DNA of 64,000 nt, taken from NCBI RefSeq assembly GCF_900604335.1, contig NZ_UWOD01000002.1:1054001-1118000 (forward strand), read 5' to 3'. This DNA is from Intestinibacillus sp. Marseille-P6563 (GTDB lineage Bacteria; Bacillota; Clostridia; Oscillospirales; Butyricicoccaceae). Below the pieces are notes generated by a model. That model saw only the letters and a program-made list of their open reading frames with translations. It was not told where the DNA came from and searched no databases. Below, piece after piece: positions 44,756-53,519 of the stretch. Positions within the stretch are counted from its first letter, which is position 1. Each line of letters opens with the position of its first letter. The position numbers and the translations under genes are program-made.

Positions 44756-46192
44756 TTACCGCTCCGGCCCCCGGTCGCGGGGCTTGTCCCGTTCCTGGCG
44801 GGCCAGTTGGTCGGCGGCCTTGCGGAGCCGTTCCACGGCTTTCAGTTCCTCCCGCATGGCCTTCATGTCGATGCTGTCCACCTGCTTCTGGGCGGTCAGC
44901 AGGTCGATCTCGCGCCGCCATTCCTTCGGGGAAAGTTCCTCTCCGCTGGCTTTCAGTTCCTTCAGATACCGGTCTGCCGCGTCATAGAGGATCAGCTCCC
45001 GGCTGTGGCGCTGCTCGAACAGCTCCCGCTTTTCCGGCTTCATCCTGGCAAGCTGTTTATGAATGGCCTTGTACTCGTTGTACTGCGCCCACATCTCCCC
45101 GCGCTCGGTGAGGACAGCGATCCGGCGCTCGGCCTTGACGATCTCTCGCCGCAGGTCATAGTAGCGGGTGTTCATACCGGCAATTTTTTCATGGAGCTGC
45201 TGCATGGATTGGATGCCGTTGGCGTTCAGAAAATTGAACAGGGCGGCGCTCTCCTGCAATGCCCGGATTTTTCCGGTACGGGTGTCAGGCCGCTTGAGCT
45301 GCTGCTGGGCCTCCCACAAGTCCATCATGCTGGGCTGCTGGCCCTCCGGCTTCTCCGCCTCGGCCTTCGACCAGTTGTAGAGACGGGTAATGCGGGCCTT
45401 GATTTCTTTCAGCAGCTTGTTGTCGGCGGCGATCTGCCGGTTGACTTCTCCCTTGTCGGTGCGGATGCCGCGCTTCTCCATCTGGCTGGCTGCTGGCCCC
45501 AGGTGGACAGAGGGGATTTTATCAATGCCCCGGCGCTTGTAGCTGCGGTGGTCTACCAGGGCAGGCTGACCGACGGCCTCCAATGCCCGGTTGGTATAGG
45601 CCGCCCATGCCGCCCGCCAAATCTCCACATTCCCTTTGTCGTTCCAGTCAGTGGTATCCTCCCGGTGGTTCTTCCAACCGCCTTTCCCGTCTGGGATGCG
45701 CTGGCCGTTCTCGTCCAGGTCGTATGCCTTGCGACACTTCGCGCCCCATGCACCGTTTTCTTTTAAGGGCCGGACGGTCAGCATGATATGGACATGAGGG
45801 TTGCCGGTTCCCTTGTCATGGATGGCGAAGTCGGCGCACATTCCTTTGTCCACAAAGTTGTCCTTCACATAGGCCCGGACAAGGGCAAGCTGCTGTTCCC
45901 TGGACAGTTCACGGGGCAAGGCCGCCTCGATCTCGCGGGCAAGCTGACTGTCCCTGGCTTTCTCGACCTGCTCCACACTGTTCCAGAGGGTGGAGCGGTC
46001 TGCAAACTCTGGCGGGGCATGGGCGGGCAGCATGATTTCCGCATGGACAACGCCGCCTTTGCGGGTGTAATCATGGGTCAGGCCGTCCCATTCATTCGTC
46101 AGCTTGGTTCCGCTGCGGTAGGCGGCTGCGGCAACAGCGGAACGGCCCTCGCTGCGCTTGATGATACTGACGGGGATATGGCAAAAATCTAT
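44756..46192 (-). CDS. MobL/MobA (MobQ) relaxase, probably intact, with a non-standard start
   Basis: About 478 residues: the N-terminal IDFCHIPVSIIKRSEGRS, the tyrosine-bearing start region and FAIHDKGTGNPHVHIMLT with the metal-binding histidines, followed by a long coiled C-terminus. It should nick the oriT located 150-190 bp upstream. AAGGAGG sits eight nucleotides before an ATA codon (46192), and no ATG, GTG or TTG fits; an ATC at 46198 is the alternative. Either initiation is unusual or a frameshift is hidden upstream. Confidence 0.85.
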   Translation of the reverse strand: MDFCHIPVSIIKRSEGRSAVAAAAYRSGTKLTNEWDGLTHDYTRKGGVVHAEIMLPAHAPPEFADRSTLWNSVEQVEKARDSQLAREIEAALPRELSREQQLALVRAYVKDNFVDKGMCADFAIHDKGTGNPHVHIMLTVRPLKENGAWGAKCRKAYDLDENGQRIPDGKGGWKNHREDTTDWNDKGNVEIWRAAWAAYTNRALEAVGQPALVDHRSYKRRGIDKIPSVHLGPAASQMEKRGIRTDKGEVNRQIAADNKLLKEIKARITRLYNWSKAEAEKPEGQQPSMMDLWEAQQQLKRPDTRTGKIRALQESAALFNFLNANGIQSMQQLHEKIAGMNTRYYDLRREIVKAERRIAVLTERGEMWAQYNEYKAIHKQLARMKPEKRELFEQRHSRELILYDAADRYLKELKASGEELSPKEWRREIDLLTAQKQVDSIDMKAMREELKAVERLRKAADQLARQERDKPRDRGPER

Positions 46193-46334
46193 GGGGATCG
46201 CCTCCTTTCGGTGAGGGGTATTCAGGCCGCAGGGGACGGGACAGCCGCTTGCGGATGTTCTGTAACCTGTGGCGCACAAGGGGTTTGGGGAGTGTAGCGC
46301 CCCATCGCGCTCGGAGAGCGCAACAGCCCCCGGC

Positions 46335-46375
46335 AGGGCGCACGACACCGGAAACGGTGTATAAGTGCGCCCTTG
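46335..46375 (-). other. oriT: oriT 2, MobQ/RSF1010 type
   Basis: The hairpin ACACCG-GAAA-CGGTGT is followed directly by ATAAGTGCGCCCT. TAAGTGCGCCCT is the nick region of RSF1010/R1162 origins, from memory of that system. It lies immediately upstream of a MobQ relaxase gene. The flanks match oriT 1 at 31985-32035. Confidence 0.75.
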
Positions 46376-46387
46376 TAAACAAGGGAC

Positions 46388-46684
46388 TTACGGCTTGTCC
46401 CCAGATTTCAGCAGTTTTGCGGCCAGTTCTGCCGCCCCCGGAAGATGGGACAGGGCAATCAGGAACGCCTTGACCTCTACGCCGGGAAGGTCTGGGGCCA
46501 GAGGGAAAATGCCCTCCAAAATGGCCCCGCGCTCAATCAGGCGGCGGGTGCGGGCCTTGCGTTCCTCATTGCGCTGCTTGTTCTCCAAAATCTTCTGGTG
46601 GTTCTCAAGCTGCTGGATTTCCTTCAGGACTTCTTTGCGCTCGTCTTTTTTCTGTTTCGCTTGGGTGGTGCTGTCTTTGTGCAT
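46388..46684 (-). CDS. DUF3847 family protein (second copy)
   Basis: A 98-residue coiled-coil protein, KKDERKEVLKEIQQLENHQ then RTRRLIERGAILEGIFP, matching the DUF3847 protein at 32385-32684. The ATG at 46684 follows AAAGGAG. It overlaps the end of the adjacent sigma-like gene by 61 bp. It sits just before the oriT and relaxase, the same order as in the other MobL unit. Confidence 0.75.
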   Translation of the reverse strand: MHKDSTTQAKQKKDERKEVLKEIQQLENHQKILENKQRNEERKARTRRLIERGAILEGIFPLAPDLPGVEVKAFLIALSHLPGAAELAAKLLKSGDKP

Positions 46685-47163
46685 ATCGCTTTCTCCTTTG
46701 GCGGCTTCATCCAGCCGCACTTGATATAATATTTCTGTAACTTGATGATGGCGTTGCGTACCGTGACAATAGCAGCCGATGTGGTAAAGCCCTCGGCCTC
46801 GGCAATCTCCTTGAAGGGCTTACCCTCCCAAAACCGGGCATGAAGGCAGCTTGTCTGCCGGGGTGTCAGGGTGGCAAGGGCCTCCTGGAGCCGTTCCACC
46901 ATCAGGGTGCGGGCGGCCTCCTGTTCCCGTTCCGTTTCCTTCTCCATCAGAATATCCTCCGGGGAAACGGCCTGCTCCGGGAAATGGTTTTCCATGCCGG
47001 GGGATGCGTCCAGAGAGTAACAGTGATAGTGCTGCTTGGCGTCATTGGCGTCCTCTGCGCGGCTTTCCTCTACAATGGCGTCTGCCACCTCGTCCGGCAC
47101 TTCCACAAAGGTGTCTTTCTTACAAATCGGGTAGTAGTATTTTTTCAGGTTGATGGTTTTCAT
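46624..47163 (-). CDS. Sigma-like regulator, paralogue 1
   Basis: This 179-residue protein opens MKTINLKKYYYPIC and then DTFVEVPDEV, has the middle motif CYSLDASPGMEN with SPEDILMEKE, and ends in a region-4 helix-turn-helix (LTPRQTSCLHARFWEGKPFKEIAEAEG). The lysine-rich tail is unique to this copy. It overlaps the next copy by 4 bp (ATGA). It lacks sigma region 2, so it may be an activator rather than a sigma factor. Confidence 0.8.
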   Translation of the reverse strand: MKTINLKKYYYPICKKDTFVEVPDEVADAIVEESRAEDANDAKQHYHCYSLDASPGMENHFPEQAVSPEDILMEKETEREQEAARTLMVERLQEALATLTPRQTSCLHARFWEGKPFKEIAEAEGFTTSAAIVTVRNAIIKLQKYYIKCGWMKPPKEKAICTKTAPPKRNRKKTSAKKS

Positions 47164-47621
47164 AGGCCGCCTGTCCATTTCCGGTGTATGAAGTACCGGC
47201 GCAGCCGCCGGAGCGCCGCATGGATGGACTTTCCTGCCTGGGATGGGGTAATACCTTCCATCGCGGCAATATCCTTCACTTTCATCCCCAGCATATACCG
47301 GGCATGGACACGGCGGGCCTGCGTTGGGGGCAAAGAGGAAAGGGCCTCATAGAGCCGCCGGAGCAGTTCGGCATATTCGGCCTGCGCCTCCTTTTCCATC
47401 AGGTAATCCTCCGGCGAAGGCTGCGCCCAGCCGATGGCGGCGTTCTCAATCCCATCATTGCAGTCAAGGGAGTAAAACGCCTTGTAGCGGTACATCTTGC
47501 GCTCCCTGGCGGCCTCGGCCCGCTTGTCCAGCAGGAACGCTTCAACAATTTCATCCGACACCTCCACAAAGGTGTCCTCGGTGCAGAACGGGTAATACTG
47601 TTTGAGGTTGATGGTCTGCAT
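47160..47621 (-). CDS. Sigma-like regulator, paralogue 2
   Basis: A 153-residue paralogue: MQTINLKQYYPFC, DTFVEVSDEIVEAF, FYSLDCNDGIEN, SPEDYLMEKE, and region-4 LPPTQARRVHARYMLGMKVKDIAAMEGIT. The ATG at 47621 matches the start of its siblings; the longer frame to 47696 is not used. It lies 10 bp after paralogue 3 and overlaps paralogue 1. Confidence 0.8.
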   Translation of the reverse strand: MQTINLKQYYPFCTEDTFVEVSDEIVEAFLLDKRAEAARERKMYRYKAFYSLDCNDGIENAAIGWAQPSPEDYLMEKEAQAEYAELLRRLYEALSSLPPTQARRVHARYMLGMKVKDIAAMEGITPSQAGKSIHAALRRLRRYFIHRKWTGGL

Positions 47622-47631
47622 AGGCCCGCCC

Positions 47632-48084
47632 TCACTCTGCCGGAAAAAGGCAGTCATAGCAGCGGCGCATATTCCGCAGGCCCCGCCGGATGGCAACGCT
47701 GACCTTGCTGCTGTCTACGCCCTCCATCCGGGAGATTTCCGGCTGGCTGATACCGGCGATGTAGTAGGCCCGGACGCGGCGGGCCTGTGTGGGGGTGGCA
47801 TGGGCCAGAGCCTCCGGCAAGGCGGCCAGCAGCCGCAGATGGGCGGCCCGTTCCTCGCGCTCCAAAAGGATTTCCTCCGGCGATCTGCCGTGTTCCAGCG
47901 CATAGTTCTCCGTCCAGCTATATGCGTCCAGGGAGTAGTAGGCGCGGTGGTAGACCTTCCGGCGTTCATAGTTGTTCATCTCGCGCTGGGCCTGCCGCAT
48001 GACCTCCCAAACTTCATCGCTGACCTCCACAAACTCGTCATGCCGGTAGTGGGGATAAATCCACCGCAGATTGATTGTTTTCAT
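47632..48084 (-). CDS. Sigma-like regulator, paralogue 3
   Basis: A 150-residue paralogue and first of the tandem set: MKTINLRWIYPHY, DEFVEVSDEVWEVM, YYSLDAYSWTEN, SPEEILLERE, and region-4 ATPTQARRVRAYYIAGISQPEISRMEGV. GAGGAGGT precedes the ATG at 48084. The three copies have diverged strongly outside these motifs, so the duplication is old. Confidence 0.8.
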   Translation of the reverse strand: MKTINLRWIYPHYRHDEFVEVSDEVWEVMRQAQREMNNYERRKVYHRAYYSLDAYSWTENYALEHGRSPEEILLEREERAAHLRLLAALPEALAHATPTQARRVRAYYIAGISQPEISRMEGVDSSKVSVAIRRGLRNMRRCYDCLFPAE

Positions 48085-48119
48085 AGGCTTACCTCCTCGT
48101 ATAATAAGATTCAAAGTTA

Positions 48120-48425
48120 ATAATTTCAGGCATCAGCAGGCATTGAGATGCCCGTGATACAATAGCTGTAGGACAGCAGGGTCAAGCTCTCCACCTCCTT
48201 GTTGAGCCACAAGGCTGCTTCATTTTTAGTCTGTTCCCCTGAGCCGGAAGTCAGCTGCAAACTCATTGGCTGTTTGCCGGAGGCAAGGCCGCCCTTTCAG
48301 CAGTGAGGGCTTTCGCATTGGTCTGCCCCGGAATGATTCTGATACGCGAGGTTGCGGATGCTTCGGTTATCATGGGTATCTCAAAGCCTGCTGGCCTGAA
48401 ATCTCCATGTGGGGAGGTGAAAATT
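48120..48425 (+). ncRNA. 5' non-coding region of the intact IS110, candidate bridge RNA
   Basis: This 306-bp stretch before the transposase has no supported coding frame. In the IS110 group the region between the left end and the transposase encodes the bridge RNA that selects target and donor DNA. The exact left end and RNA fold were not determined. Confidence 0.4.
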
Positions 48426-49649
48426 ATGAACCCACTATTCGTTGGCATTGATGTGAGCAGCAGAAACAATGTGGCCTACCTGATGAAACCCGACGGCAGC
48501 AAGCACTCCAGCTTTTCCATACAGAACAACCTGGGTGGTGCTAAACTGTTATCAGAGAAGATCGTGTCGGCACTGCGTTCCATGCAGCTCAGCGATGTGG
48601 TGATCGGCCTGGAGGCCACCTCCATCTACGGAGACAGCTTGGTTTACGCTCTCCGGGAGGATGGCAGCCTGGGCCGGTTCCAGCGGAAGATCCATGTCCT
48701 GAATCCAAAGCAGGTCAAAAAGTTCAAGGAAGCCTATCCCGACCTGCCCAAGAATGACTTTGTGGACGCCTTTGTGATTGCCGACCATCTCCGTTTCGGC
48801 AGGATCGCCAAGGAGGTCTATATGGACGACTACCGCTACCAGGCGCTCAGGACCCTTACCAGGGCCAGGTTTGACGTGATCCAAAACCTGACCCGGGAGA
48901 AACAGAGATTCGCTAACTACTTATTCCTCAAATGCTCCGGCATAGCCCAGGACAAGGACATCCAGAACACCAGCGCCACCACTATCGCGCTCATGGAGCG
49001 GTTTGAAACTGTGGATGATCTGGCAAACGCCGACCTGGACGAACTGACTGCCTTTCTGGATGAGAAGGGCAGAAACTTCGCTGACCCGGCTGCCAAAGCC
49101 AAGGTTATTCGAACTGCCGCCAGAGACTCTTACCGCCTGCCTGTTACTGTGAACAATTCTGTAAATCAGGCGATGGCAGTCTCTATTGCCTCTATGCGGG
49201 CTCTGGAAAAGCAGGTCAAGGTGTTGGACAAGGCCATTGAACAGCAGTTTGAAATCATTCCCAACACCCTGACCTCTATCCCCGGGATTGGCAAGGTCTA
49301 CTCCGCCGGGATCATCGCCGAGATCGGCGACATTCACCGTTTCAGCTCTCAAGCCTCGGTTGCCAAGTTCGCCGGCCTTGTCTGGACACAGCACCAGTCC
49401 GGTGAATTTGAGGCTGAACACTCCCGGATGATCAAGTCCGGCAACCGCTATCTCCGCTACTACCTGCTGGAAGCCGCCAACTCTGTGAGAAGATGCGATT
49501 CCGAGTTCCGGCGCTACTATGACCTCAAGTATCAAGAGGTCAACAAGTATCAGCATAAACGCGCACTCGCTCTCACTGCCAGAAAACTGGTTCGGTTGAT
49601 CTTTCGGCTGCTGAAGGACAACCGCCTGTATATCCTGCCGGAGGGCTGA
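48426..49649 (+). CDS. IS110-family transposase, full length
   Basis: A 407-residue DEDD transposase: VGIDVSSRNNVAYL, VVIGLEATSIYGDSL, and NDFVDAFVIADHLR in the RuvC-like domain. The C-terminal domain has LTSIPGIGKVYSAGIIAEIGD and FAGLVWTQHQSG with the region holding the catalytic serine. GGGGAGGTG precedes the ATG at 48426. It lies on the plus strand between sigma-like genes on the minus strand. The element limits, about 48.1-49.85 kb, are approximate because IS110 lacks long inverted repeats. Confidence 0.92.
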   Translation: MNPLFVGIDVSSRNNVAYLMKPDGSKHSSFSIQNNLGGAKLLSEKIVSALRSMQLSDVVIGLEATSIYGDSLVYALREDGSLGRFQRKIHVLNPKQVKKFKEAYPDLPKNDFVDAFVIADHLRFGRIAKEVYMDDYRYQALRTLTRARFDVIQNLTREKQRFANYLFLKCSGIAQDKDIQNTSATTIALMERFETVDDLANADLDELTAFLDEKGRNFADPAAKAKVIRTAARDSYRLPVTVNNSVNQAMAVSIASMRALEKQVKVLDKAIEQQFEIIPNTLTSIPGIGKVYSAGIIAEIGDIHRFSSQASVAKFAGLVWTQHQSGEFEAEHSRMIKSGNRYLRYYLLEAANSVRRCDSEFRRYYDLKYQEVNKYQHKRALALTARKLVRLIFRLLKDNRLYILPEG

Positions 49650-49896
49650 GCGTACCGCTTGCCGCTCTGGCGCATAGGCCCTGTTTCAAAAAACTCAGGG
49701 ACAGGGCTTGGATTGGTGTTGTCTTTTTCCTGCCTACATGGTCCTTTTTACTCATTCCCATTTGAAATTTTCTTGCATCACCTACTTGACTTCATACCAT
49801 TGGACTGAAAATGGGAGAGGCGGGCAGCTTGTCCGCTGTCCGCCTCCCGCTGGGATAAGGGAAACAATCCCTTTCACTTGGTAGCCCGAAAAAGGG

Positions 49897-50310
49897 TCAT
49901 TCGTTAGGGGAGTTCGCAAAGAATTTCAAAAATTTTTTCCGAACCGCGTCAATGCTCTCATAGACGGATACTTTGGAGCAGCCGCACACCGTCCCGATCT
50001 CCGCAAGGGTCAGCCCGTCCAGGGCATAGAGCAGGAACCGGCGGCGCTGGGCCTCGGTGCAGGTGTCCAGGACGGCCATCAGCTCGCCCAGCGTTTCCAT
50101 GCGGCAAAGGTATTCCTCCGGCGTTTCGCCGTAGATACCCACGCCCTCGGTGGCAACTATGTATTCGTCAAACTCCCGGCCATCCCAATGCCGCCGCTGC
50201 TCATGGGACAGGTTCTCGGCTTTGTGGTCGGCCCGGTCAAGAAATTCATAGACTTCCAGCGTGACCTCCACGGCCACAGCTTGTCCGTTGTAATTGATGG
50301 TGACTTCCAT
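49897..50310 (-). CDS. Sigma-like regulator, fourth and most divergent
   Basis: A 137-residue protein beginning MEVTINYNGQAVAVEVTLEVYEF, with ETPEEYLCRMETLGEL in the middle and a region-4 helix-turn-helix (RRFLLYALDGLTLAEIGTVCGCSKVSVYESIDAVRKKF). It resembles the tandem set in layout but is more distant. GGAGGAAAGG precedes the ATG. A tiny ORF with a hairpin start lies upstream, as for the outer element sigma gene. Confidence 0.8.
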   Translation of the reverse strand: MEVTINYNGQAVAVEVTLEVYEFLDRADHKAENLSHEQRRHWDGREFDEYIVATEGVGIYGETPEEYLCRMETLGELMAVLDTCTEAQRRRFLLYALDGLTLAEIGTVCGCSKVSVYESIDAVRKKFLKFFANSPNE

Positions 50311-50477
50311 CGGCCTTTCCTCCGTTCAGATTTTTGCGGGAAAATCTGAACGGGGCGGCGGGGAACGACACCGGGGGCAAGGTTCGGGCCATGCTGGCCC
50401 GATGTTCCGGCCCCATAGGTATGAAAAAGCGCCCGGACAGCATGAAGCGATTCGAGCGCAAAAAACACGGTATTCAG

Positions 50478-50576
50478 TTACATTATGACAATTTTCGCAC
50501 TGACTGCCAGACGGGGCCGGTTTTGTCGGTAGGCTTTTTTTAACAAGTTAGGCGGATGAACGACGAAAAGAAACAC
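50478..50576 (-). CDS. Tiny ORF of 32 residues with a hairpin-embedded ribosome binding site
   Basis: A GTG at 50576, seven nucleotides after GGAGG, opens a frame MFLFVVHPPNLLKKAYRQN ending KIVIM. The start region GGAGGTATCGCCGTG is identical to that at 27478, and the hairpin arm here is ACGGTG instead of ACGGCG, which keeps pairing through a G-U pair. The peptide shares PPN and KKA with the 35-residue one. It lies 168 bp upstream of a sigma-like gene. Confidence 0.5.
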   Translation of the reverse strand: MFLFVVHPPNLLKKAYRQNRPRLAVSAKIVIM

Positions 50577-50932
50577 GGCGATACCTCCATGATACCACCG
50601 TTCCAGATGTTACGGGCGCGTTAAGCAGCCTGCCCTTCGGCGGTTTTTTTCTTTTCTGCCGCCGGGCAGTACATTCTTTCCTCAATTTCTTATATCTTAG
50701 CCCATAATCCTCACAAAATCCTCACGGCAAATCGTCTTTTCGACATAATAACAAGCTGAAATCTCGCAAACTTGTGACAATTAGAAAACCGAAGGCAGGA
50801 TTGCCCCCGGTTTTCTAATTGTTCCAGCCGCATATTTAGATGTCTGCAAGTATCGGGTAAGTTATCCGGCTTGTTCGGTTACTATATCAGGCAAGCCTTT
50901 TGATATACTGCGTTTCTTTAACCATCATACAA
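50577..50932 (-). terminator. Non-coding stretch with the terminator of the ABC operon
   Basis: The arms ACAATTAGAAAACCG (50777-50791) and CGGTTTTCTAATTGT (50808-50822) form a perfect 15-bp stem downstream of the permease stop at 50933. No gene is seen in the rest of this 356-bp stretch. Confidence 0.65.
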
Positions 50933-53506
50933 TCAATTTTGATGCAGCCTTTCAATAATGCTTCTTTTTGAAAATTTGCGATAGAGTATGGACGGGATAA
51001 TCACCGTCAAAAGGATAAGAAACGGATAGACAACCAGCATAGGCCAAATCACAAAATGGTAAGTGAAGAACCAAAAACTGCTTGCCACCGCCTGCACAAC
51101 AAGTAGAGAAAACAGCACCCCTACTATCAATGAGGCTATAATCGTTCCTATGGCATAATACAGTCCTTCATAAGACAGCATCTGTTTAAGCTGCTTACCG
51201 GTCATACCAATGCTTTGAAGCATGGCAAATTCCTTCTGCCGTGTGATAATACTTGTCAACACCGAGTTGATGAAATTAACTATTCCAATCAAACCGATAA
51301 TAACACTCAATGCACCTCCTATTGTAATAATCAGAGAAGTCATACCATTAAAGGAATTGATATAGGTTTCTTTGGACTCAAAATCCATAGTTGGCTCAAT
51401 GCTTTCCACATAGTTACTTAAAAAACTGCTCATGTCGCTGTCCATCCCGTCTTTGACATTGAACGGGAAACTTACCAAAAGGAGATTGAGGCAGAGCGGC
51501 TTGAACTGTTCTGTGGGCAAATAAAAACGTGCCGCGCCCGTGTTTCGTTCTGTATCGGTATTTTCATTGATAAGAACTTTTGCCATAACGGTAAGGTCAA
51601 AGCTGTTATCCAGTGTACCGGCTAACCCGTTCATCTTCCAGTGATGAAAGGTGATCGTATCTCCGACATGGATAGATGGATTGTCAATTATATTCCCATT
51701 GTCATCCATTGTAAGCGCGTACAGCGTGTATTTTCCCGTTTTAAGAGCATCCCAATCAATTTCGCCCTCGACTACATCCATCGAGCTTAGAAGAAAATCG
51801 TCTGCCCCATACAGAGCAATAAGAGGATTTCCATATTCGTCCTTGTTGTAATTTGTTACGGCGTCTGTTTCAGCGGAAAATCTTTCTTCTGTCACCTTGC
51901 TGGAATATAGTCTGCCGCCATCCTCGTAGGCGTCCTGTTGTTGGACAGCATTGATAAAGGTTTCGGACAAGTATGTTTCGCTGCGGGCGAAGTTATAGTT
52001 GAAATAGTCTGCGGAAGAAATGATAAAATCCTTGTTTAAGAACTTCTCAACATACTTATCAATATCAAAACCACTGGATAGAGTAAATACGGTGTTAAAC
52101 AGTACCAGGCTCAATGTCATAGACACGATTACAAGGATCGTTCGTTTTCGATTTCTCCCCAAATTTGCCAAGGCCATCCGATGAATTTTTGCGCCGCTGG
52201 TTGATTTTTTTACAGCCAGACGGTTCTTTGTTTGAAATGCGCCTGCGTCATTTTCTGTGTAGCGGATAGCTTCAATCGGTGAGATTGCACCTGCGATCTT
52301 AGCCGGTTTTCGCACACTGATAGAAACAGTAACAAAAGCAAAGATAGCCGAGCCAATGAATATCAGCGGATTTACTGTCACCACAACGCCAGCGTCGGAA
52401 GTATAAGTTGTGCCGTTCATCAGAGCCGGAACTAAAGCGCGGCCAATAAAAAAGCCGATAATCAGGCCAATGGGGATACCTACCGCAGACAGAAGCAGGG
52501 CCTGTTTGTTGATAATCTTTTTGATCTGCCGCCTTGTGGTTCCCAATGTTTTAAGCTGCCCGTAGGACTGAATATCTTGAATAACAGAGATTTGAAAAAT
52601 ATTGTAGATAATCAAATAGCCTGTTGCCATAATCGCGAGTATTCCCACAATACCGGCAATAAACAGGGCGGAATTTTCACTGATAGGGCTGCTTTGATAA
52701 GCGGGACTGACACGGGCGACAATATAGTTTTCGTCTGTGGGCTGTCCTCCAAGCGTGTCACAGGTGTAGCCGGTTTCTGTAAGGAGCTGCTGCAATTTTT
52801 CTTCTACGGAGCCGCTGCCACGGAACATGATATACGCCGTCACAATGCCAGAATAATCATTGTCCACAGGATAGGTATAGGTGAGTAAGTCGGCATGGCT
52901 ATCTATAAAGGCTTTCGATACGATAATACGCCCGATATTACTTAGGCTGTCTGTTTCCCAAAAGCCGCACAGTGTAAAATCAGTTGTGTACTCCTTGCCC
53001 TTGATTTCATAATCAAGGGTGACTGTCGCGCCGATTTCAGCCGGAACCCCCAATGCCTCTAATGTCTTTGTGTCGGCTATGATCTCATTTTCAGCTTCGG
53101 GGCGGTGTCCTGTTGTCGGCTCGTATCTGGCAAATTCCAACGCGGTATCATCCATATACCACATATCAGAACGCCATTTCGCAAGCCCCGGATTGTTAAG
53201 ATGGTAAGAAACCGCCTTTGTATAGGCAATTCGGTCAATCAATTCGTTGCCCTTTACATCATCAAAAACTTCGTCACTAATGTAGTTGAGAACAGCTTGA
53301 CCGTCCCCGCCCATCTTTCGGATATTTTGGTCTTGTACCGTATCAATTAAACCGGAACCCAGTGTGAAGATCGTTGTGAACAAGACGGTTGTAAGAATAA
53401 TGGCAACAATAGCAATGATATTCCTGCTTTTGCTGGCCTTAAAGTACCGCCTGGACAATTTCTTAATAATGGGTCTGTTATTATTGCCAAATAAAATATC
53501 GTTCAT
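50933..53506 (-). CDS. FtsX-type ABC transporter permease (large)
   Basis: An 857-residue membrane protein with an N-terminal helix, a large extracellular region, a central group of three helices, a second helix with another outer loop, and three C-terminal helices, as in two fused FtsX/MacB units. LKTLGTTRRQIKKII and MLQSIGMTGKQLKQML are the duplicated cytoplasmic motifs. The ATG at 53506 follows GGGGGTG. With the ATPase it probably handles antimicrobial peptides or lipoproteins. Substrate unknown. Confidence 0.9.
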   Translation of the reverse strand: MNDILFGNNNRPIIKKLSRRYFKASKSRNIIAIVAIILTTVLFTTIFTLGSGLIDTVQDQNIRKMGGDGQAVLNYISDEVFDDVKGNELIDRIAYTKAVSYHLNNPGLAKWRSDMWYMDDTALEFARYEPTTGHRPEAENEIIADTKTLEALGVPAEIGATVTLDYEIKGKEYTTDFTLCGFWETDSLSNIGRIIVSKAFIDSHADLLTYTYPVDNDYSGIVTAYIMFRGSGSVEEKLQQLLTETGYTCDTLGGQPTDENYIVARVSPAYQSSPISENSALFIAGIVGILAIMATGYLIIYNIFQISVIQDIQSYGQLKTLGTTRRQIKKIINKQALLLSAVGIPIGLIIGFFIGRALVPALMNGTTYTSDAGVVVTVNPLIFIGSAIFAFVTVSISVRKPAKIAGAISPIEAIRYTENDAGAFQTKNRLAVKKSTSGAKIHRMALANLGRNRKRTILVIVSMTLSLVLFNTVFTLSSGFDIDKYVEKFLNKDFIISSADYFNYNFARSETYLSETFINAVQQQDAYEDGGRLYSSKVTEERFSAETDAVTNYNKDEYGNPLIALYGADDFLLSSMDVVEGEIDWDALKTGKYTLYALTMDDNGNIIDNPSIHVGDTITFHHWKMNGLAGTLDNSFDLTVMAKVLINENTDTERNTGAARFYLPTEQFKPLCLNLLLVSFPFNVKDGMDSDMSSFLSNYVESIEPTMDFESKETYINSFNGMTSLIITIGGALSVIIGLIGIVNFINSVLTSIITRQKEFAMLQSIGMTGKQLKQMLSYEGLYYAIGTIIASLIVGVLFSLLVVQAVASSFWFFTYHFVIWPMLVVYPFLILLTVIIPSILYRKFSKRSIIERLHQN

Positions 53507-53519
53507 TTTCAACACCCCC

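Noticed and set aside
46193-46348. Longer N-terminus of the second relaxase
   Set aside because: The conserved relaxase start lies right after AAGGAGG; the extension is non-conserved and overlaps the oriT.
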